From Clostridia bacterium (GTDB lineage Bacteria > Bacillota > Clostridia > Oscillospirales > CAG-272), in contig JAFTSB010000023.1 in assembly GCA_017461945.1 (NCBI GenBank), positions 30,626-94,625 on the forward strand: a stretch of 64,000 nucleotides of DNA. The letters are read 5' to 3'. Shown here in pieces: positions 59,618 to 64,000 of this stretch. Position 1 is the stretch's first letter. Every line of letters begins with the position of its first letter. The notes beneath the pieces are model-generated. The model saw nothing but the letters and a program-made list of their open reading frames with translations, did no database searches and was not told the origin of the DNA. A program made the translations under genes and the position numbers.

Positions 59618-61594
59618 ATGAATCAGATTAGAGATTATGAGGCGTTTGCCGCAAAGCAACAATACTTATCAGACCTTGTTTCGGAATATGCCGATATTAT
59701 GCTTAAATTGGATGATTTATCGGAATCGGAATACGCGCGTACGATAAGCGAAAAAATTAGATCAGAAAATTTTGAGATTGCAGTAGTAGGCTCTTTCAAA
59801 AACGGCAAAAGTACATTTATAAATGCTTTGCTCAGGAAAGAAATATTGCCTGCATACGCAAGACCGTGTACCGCTATTATCAACGAAGTCCGTTATGCAA
59901 AAAAAGAATCTGCAATCATTTTTTTGAAAGATAACTTAACGGATACTCAAATTAACTCACTGCCAGACTGGGTAAAAAAAGAGTTACAGAATTATGATCC
60001 GGAAACCGGAATATCGGTTCCAATGAAAAAACTTAAGGATGTTTTAACAATTCCTATGGGTGAACCTCAAGATGGTTTTGAAACGCCTTATTGCAAAATG
60101 ATTTTATACACACCGCTGGAGTTGTTAAAAAACCACGTTATAATTACAGATACTCCCGGACTAAATGAAATCGAAACTCGAACCAGAATAACGACAAGTC
60201 ATTTAAACAAGGCTGATGCCATTATTATGGTTTTTTCAGCGGACAAGCTTTGTTCGCGTGTGGAGATGGATTTTGTTGAGAAAGACCTCAAAGCAAATGG
60301 TTTTTTGTCGCCTTTCTTTGTAATCAATAGAATGGATACACTTAGAATCGACAGTGAAAAAGAAGATATAAAGATGTTGGCGAAATCAAAGTTATCACCG
60401 CTTACTCAAAAAGGTGAAGGCTGCATCTTCTTTATTTCAGCGCTGGATGCTTTGGATGCTATTTTGGATTCTGATGAAGCCGCGCTTGAACTCTCAAACT
60501 TTCCAATTTTCGAGCGTGCACTCGCAACATATTTAATTCAAGAACGCGGACGCGATAAGTTGCTTCCTTCCGCTGAACTCATTTCAACGAAATTATCTGA
60601 GGATGTTTTGGCTAATGTTATTCCCAAGAAGAAAGCTGGATTGAAATTAAGCTTGCAGGATGCAATCATTCGTCAGGATAACGCTCAAGACAATTTACAT
60701 AGGGCTGAGGAAAGAAAAGAGAAAATTAATGAGACAATAATCAAAAATAGCGAGATTTATACCGAAGATCTATCACAGATGGTAGATAACTTTTACAACG
60801 ATCTCGTTAGTCAAATGTATATTTGGGTTGATAGTTACCAACCTAAATCGGCGGATGATTTAAATCCAAAGAAAAAAGCAGAAACTATTCAGCGTGAAAT
60901 ATTGGAATATGTATCTGAGCAAATAAAGGAAACTGCTAACACTTGGTATCAAGAAACATATAAAACCGCTGTGATGAAAAAAATACAGCTGCTTGATGAA
61001 TCCATACAAAATGATTTGGCCGAATTTCTTAAAGAATTACAGAATTCTCACGCTGCATTTTTTGGCGATAATACCGAGTATACGGCAGATACCCAATCAC
61101 TTGTAAGCACCGCGCTATCAGTTGATTCAATTGTCAATTCCGAACTTACTAAAAATATAGGTAAATCACTCGGAGTAGCTCTTGGTGCCGGTGTTGCTAT
61201 AGAGATTCTTACGGGCTTAATGAATCCTATTTTGGGTATTTTAACTGCAATAGGAGCAATAGCCGTAGGCGTACTGAAAAGTTCTCAAAAAATAGTTCCT
61301 GAAATTAAAGAAGGTATCAAAAAAAGCCTTGAAGAAAAATTAAAGGCTAACGAAAGTGATTCTTCTAAAAAGCTAAAAAAGGAAACCCGAAAAATTTTTG
61401 AAAACTATAGAGAACAGCTAACTAAGGCCTTAAATAAAAAATTCAATCAAGCAAAAAAAGAAATTGATAGCGTAGTGGATACTTTAAAAAGAGATAGGGT
61501 TAGCATAGAGAATCAAAAAGTACAATTAGAAGATATTACATCCCGCACAAATAGTCTTCTCCGCAAACTTCAAGCTTTAGTAGGTGACATATGA
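59618..61594 (+). CDS. Dynamin-like GTPase 1
   Basis: A 658-residue bacterial dynamin-like protein. G1 is GSFKNGKST (residues 58-66), G2 Thr lies in RPCTAII, G3 is DTPG (178-181) and G4 NRMD (237-240). A long helical stalk follows, with a hydrophobic paddle-like pair of segments at 518-553 and a coiled-coil C-terminus (554-658). Such proteins bind and remodel membranes on GTP hydrolysis. It begins 55 bp after protein 2, and its end overlaps the next gene by 4 bp (ATGA). Confidence 0.92.
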   Translation: MNQIRDYEAFAAKQQYLSDLVSEYADIMLKLDDLSESEYARTISEKIRSENFEIAVVGSFKNGKSTFINALLRKEILPAYARPCTAIINEVRYAKKESAIIFLKDNLTDTQINSLPDWVKKELQNYDPETGISVPMKKLKDVLTIPMGEPQDGFETPYCKMILYTPLELLKNHVIITDTPGLNEIETRTRITTSHLNKADAIIMVFSADKLCSRVEMDFVEKDLKANGFLSPFFVINRMDTLRIDSEKEDIKMLAKSKLSPLTQKGEGCIFFISALDALDAILDSDEAALELSNFPIFERALATYLIQERGRDKLLPSAELISTKLSEDVLANVIPKKKAGLKLSLQDAIIRQDNAQDNLHRAEERKEKINETIIKNSEIYTEDLSQMVDNFYNDLVSQMYIWVDSYQPKSADDLNPKKKAETIQREILEYVSEQIKETANTWYQETYKTAVMKKIQLLDESIQNDLAEFLKELQNSHAAFFGDNTEYTADTQSLVSTALSVDSIVNSELTKNIGKSLGVALGAGVAIEILTGLMNPILGILTAIGAIAVGVLKSSQKIVPEIKEGIKKSLEEKLKANESDSSKKLKKETRKIFENYREQLTKALNKKFNQAKKEIDSVVDTLKRDRVSIENQKVQLEDITSRTNSLLRKLQALVGDI

Positions 61595-63411
61595 ATACGA
61601 TAGATGAAGCTATTGCTTTCACAGAATCCTTGTTGCAAAAATACAAAGATGAGCTCACAACAAAAAAGTACGAGACAAAATTAAAGCGTATCAAAGATAA
61701 AAATGCAGACACAAATCTATATATGTCTGTTATTGGAGAGTTCTCAACGGGTAAAAGCACCTTTATCAATGCACTTCTTAGAGAAAACCTTTTGGAATCT
61801 CATATTTTACAAGGCACCACTACAATTAACACCGTGATTGAACATGGCGCTAAACTAAATATGATTATACATAGGCAAGATGCATTTGAAACCGAAAATC
61901 TAAACGTTGCTGGTTACTCTGAAGAAACAATCAGGGCGAGCATCAAGAGCATCCATAGTGGTGATACATCTCAATCGATTTCCAAGGTTGTTATTCGTCA
62001 CCCATCTGATTTTTTAGAACAAGGTATAGTAATTATCGATACGCCCGGAACTAACACTCCAGACCTTTGGCACGAGAAGGTGACTCAAAATGCACTTAGG
62101 GGACTCTCCGATACCTCTATTATTCTGACTGCCGCAAATCAACCTGTTCCTGACTCCCTCGTTGGTTTTATTAAAGAAAACCTTAATGGCGTGATTGATC
62201 ATTGTATTTTCCTTGTTACTAAAATAGATACGATTCGGCAGCGAGAACGTGACGAACAAATTGATTATATCAAATATACCATACAACAAAAGTTGGGTAT
62301 AACGGATCCTATAGTTTTACCGTATTCTCCACTACTTGTCCTTGAGGATAAAACGAACGCTGAATCCACCTATCCTAAAAATGACAGAAATGATATACTT
62401 AATCTTTCATACGAGACAGAAGAATTGTTATATGCTTATATTAAAGAGCATAGAAGTATGATCATCAAAGAAAAACTTGCTCACTTGTTGAATGAACTTT
62501 TATCGGAAGTAAACCAAGATCTGACAAGAAGGAGACAGGAATATCAACAGCGAAGTAATGTGCTTAAAGCCAATACAAAAAAGGATTTAGATAAATTCAG
62601 CGAAGAATTTTGTACAGACCTTTTTCAATCCCATATTAATGAAAACCAAGCCGTTATTGGAGGTTATTTAAACAGCTTGTTTGAAGCGTTTAAAAAGGAT
62701 ATCATAACGATCCACGATAACCTATTCAATTGTACCAGCCAAGCACAAATCAAAAATTATCCTCAATACGTTGGCCAAATGCTGACATTTAGGAAAGATG
62801 ATTGTTCAAAAGTTATGCACGGTATTATTTCTGATTTTGTCAAAAATTCCAATAGAATGGTTGAAAAATTCGTAATGGCATTGAATCGAGAATATAGTGG
62901 TTTGAACGCACTTTTACCGAGTAATTGGAAAAAAGAGCCTAAGATAGACAATATTTCGTTTGATGCTCTGCCGGATATAACAATCAGTTTGCCAGCATTA
63001 GATTCTGATGCAAAAATCGGTGGAGGCGTTGTTGCTGGAGCTGCAATCGGCACCGCAATAATGCCCGGCATAGGAACCGTTATTGGTGGACTTGTTGGTG
63101 GATTTTTCGGGTCTTTGCTTGGTCCGGATTTAAACACTGTAAAATCTCAAGTATGGAATGAGTCATATCCCCAAATAACCGAACAATACGATCAATTATA
63201 CGATATCGTGAAAAACAAAATTATAGAATGCGCGGAAGTGGTAGATTCTCAAGCACTCTCCGTTATGGATTCACATTTGGATCGGTATAGGAATAAAATT
63301 GATTATCTTATTTCTTGTGACAAAAAAGAAAAAGCAGATATAGATCATAGAGTGAATATGATAGGATCTGATAGTGACAAAATTTCTGCATTCTTAACAC
63401 AATTTAAATAA
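61591..63411 (+). CDS. Dynamin-like GTPase 2
   Basis: A 606-residue second dynamin-like GTPase, distinct from the first. G1 is GEFSTGKST (49-57), G2 QGTTTIN, G3 DTPG (150-153) and G4 TKID (210-213). A helical stalk is followed by a glycine-rich hydrophobic segment (477-514) and a helical tail. Side-by-side bacterial dynamins often form heteromers, as in Campylobacter DLP1/2 and the Leo proteins. The 4-bp overlap implies matched translation. A UUCG terminator follows by 7 bp. Confidence 0.92.
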   Translation: MNTIDEAIAFTESLLQKYKDELTTKKYETKLKRIKDKNADTNLYMSVIGEFSTGKSTFINALLRENLLESHILQGTTTINTVIEHGAKLNMIIHRQDAFETENLNVAGYSEETIRASIKSIHSGDTSQSISKVVIRHPSDFLEQGIVIIDTPGTNTPDLWHEKVTQNALRGLSDTSIILTAANQPVPDSLVGFIKENLNGVIDHCIFLVTKIDTIRQRERDEQIDYIKYTIQQKLGITDPIVLPYSPLLVLEDKTNAESTYPKNDRNDILNLSYETEELLYAYIKEHRSMIIKEKLAHLLNELLSEVNQDLTRRRQEYQQRSNVLKANTKKDLDKFSEEFCTDLFQSHINENQAVIGGYLNSLFEAFKKDIITIHDNLFNCTSQAQIKNYPQYVGQMLTFRKDDCSKVMHGIISDFVKNSNRMVEKFVMALNREYSGLNALLPSNWKKEPKIDNISFDALPDITISLPALDSDAKIGGGVVAGAAIGTAIMPGIGTVIGGLVGGFFGSLLGPDLNTVKSQVWNESYPQITEQYDQLYDIVKNKIIECAEVVDSQALSVMDSHLDRYRNKIDYLISCDKKEKADIDHRVNMIGSDSDKISAFLTQFK

Positions 63412-63418
63412 TCTGTTT

Positions 63419-63445
63419 GCGGTGGGCTTCGGCTCACCGCTTTTT
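63419..63445 (+). terminator. UUCG-tetraloop terminator of the dynamin operon
   Basis: GCGGTGGGC and GCTCACCGC (one G-U) close a TTCG loop, followed by TTTTT. Confidence 0.92.
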
Positions 63446-63467
63446 GCCAAGTTTGTGCCATTTCATT
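63441..63467 (+). repeat. Right copy of the diverged direct repeat
   Basis: TTTTTGCCAAGTTTGTGCC then ATTTCATT; aligns with 57314-57341 at 22 of 28 positions. Confidence 0.45.
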
Positions 63468-63475
63468 TTCGCCCA

Positions 63476-63505
63476 TTGACTTGGGGGTTATCGGTATGAT
63501 ATAAT
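63476..63505 (+). promoter_or_regulatory. Sigma-A promoter in the right-edge region
   Basis: TTGACT, 18 bp, TATAAT. The RNA would begin with a 10-bp hairpin (GCACGGAGGG/CCTTCCGTGC). Confidence 0.75.
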
Positions 63506-63540
63506 AAGCACGGAGGGCAACCTCCACACAACCTTCCGTG

Positions 63541-63580
63541 CTTGCCTTTGAGCAAGAATAGTTGATCCGTGTATCATAAA
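63541..63580 (+). repeat. Leader-like repeat, copy 1
   Basis: CTTGCCTTTGAGCAAGAATA then GTTGATCCGTGTATCATAAAG; matches copy 2 at about three quarters of positions. Confidence 0.6.
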
Positions 63581-63631
63581 GCTCCTTTGCTTCCCCGAGG
63601 AAGCATACAGAGAAAAGTGCCCAAACTGCCG

Positions 63632-63660
63632 TTGACAAAGAGGTACCCGTGTGGTATAAT
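63632..63660 (+). promoter_or_regulatory. Consensus sigma-A promoter in the right-edge region
   Basis: TTGACA, 17 bp, TATAAT with TGG before the -10. Confidence 0.85.
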
Positions 63661-63916
63661 GATAGTGCAGAGGGCGAGAACCCCTGAATTGATTTTTGTG
63701 CACCGTCCAATAGGACACATTTTCGCGGCCATGCCGTGTAGCACATCTGGTTAGGATTGTATCTATGTGTTTGTAGGACACTGTGGGCTTTTTAGCTCGC
63801 AATGCACACGTTGTTATTTTTGTATGCGGTTATGATGCAACTATAATAACTATGTTTTAAGAATGAATCAAATTACGGGGTAAGTGTTTCTTCTCCCCTG
63901 CAAAGAAAGTTTCTAT

Positions 63917-63962
63917 CTTGCCATTGAGCAGGAACAGTTTATCAGAGCCGTATGGCATAAAG
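63917..63962 (+). repeat. Leader-like repeat, copy 2
   Basis: CTTGCCATTGAGCAGGAACA then GTTTATCAGAGCCGTATGGCATAAAG; second copy of the element at 63541. Confidence 0.6.
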
Positions 63963-64000
63963 GTTTCAGGCGCATTCACGCGCAAATTGTGTTAAGGACA

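Larger units (their letters stand above)
63446..64000 (+). other. Non-coding right-edge region with successive promoters and repeated leader-like motifs
   Basis: No protein gene is recognised in 555 bp. It contains two good and one weaker (TTTGTA/TATAAT at 63819-63847) plus-strand promoters, several hairpins and a diverged repeat. It may be the leader region of a gene beyond the window. Confidence 0.55.

Noticed and set aside
63345-63746. 133-codon minus-strand frame at the right edge
   Set aside because: It runs through the UUCG terminator and two plus-strand promoters and resembles no protein family.
56696-64000. Insertion sequence, prophage or integrase gene carrying the dynamin island
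   Set aside because: No transposase, integrase, relaxase or phage structural gene is recognisable; only diverged repeats hint at mobility.

Overview
The window is chromosomal DNA from a spore-forming member of the Clostridia, probably an uncultured gut or rumen lineage near the Oscillospirales or Christensenellales. The class is supported by a full-length spoIVA with a sigma-E-type promoter, clean sigma-A promoters (TTGACA-17-TATAAT style), strong AGGAGG ribosome sites and a biotin/sodium decarboxylase cluster. The species cannot be named from sequence alone. Most of the window is GC-rich with GC-ending codons; about 56.7-63.4 kb is clearly AT-rich and looks acquired.

Layout. 0-4.2 kb (minus): a biotin-dependent carboxyltransferase/sodium-pump cluster (12S-like, gamma, biotin carrier, beta, 5S-like). 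4.4-5.7 kb: tRNA-Val and rsmA. 5.7-14.8 kb (minus): spoIVA, then a long run from murD through three M42 peptidases, a methionine-gamma-lyase-like enzyme, a lipoprotein and a cysteine desulfurase. 14.9-20.3 kb: a lone GyrB/ParE-like topoisomerase subunit, a metallo-beta-lactamase/GDPD fusion, an SGNH hydrolase and an MBL hydrolase. 20.4-27.5 kb (minus): a five-gene operon joining an unassigned glycyl radical enzyme and its activase to a HAD phosphatase, a GH36-type and a GH51 glycosidase. 27.7-36.6 kb: a 49-residue basic protein, typA, a folate operon (folT-folC) under a THF riboswitch, a LacI regulator with an esterase, hpf, and an HD/membrane gene pair. 36.8-40.2 kb: hisS, a DJ-1 protein, 5-formyl-THF cyclo-ligase and a CPBP protease. 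40.2-51.5 kb: DUF1015, a lipoprotein, an ABC exporter, a PHP protein, aspartate kinase, HIT, FkbM methyltransferase, GH127 and DUF368/PopT. 51.5-56.7 kb (minus): a two-component system with HtrA and two MgtC proteins.

The region most worth study is 57.3-63.5 kb. Between two diverged copies of a 28-bp repeat lie, in order, an insulating terminator, a sigma-A promoter, a strongly structured RNA of about 200 nt ending in its own terminator, and a tight four-gene operon. The operon encodes a protein with a QxK nuclease-like motif and a glycine-rich membrane hairpin, a helical protein, and two different dynamin-like GTPases, and is closed by a UUCG terminator. No separate promoter is visible between the RNA and the first gene, so the RNA is either a regulatory leader or a component of the system. 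Tandem dynamins resemble Leo/Eleos-type systems, but the two extra proteins and the RNA are not part of any system I recognise.

Arabinose-type plant glycan use is a theme (GH51, GH36, GH127, esterase, LacI), as is folate one-carbon metabolism (FolT, FolC, 5-FCL).
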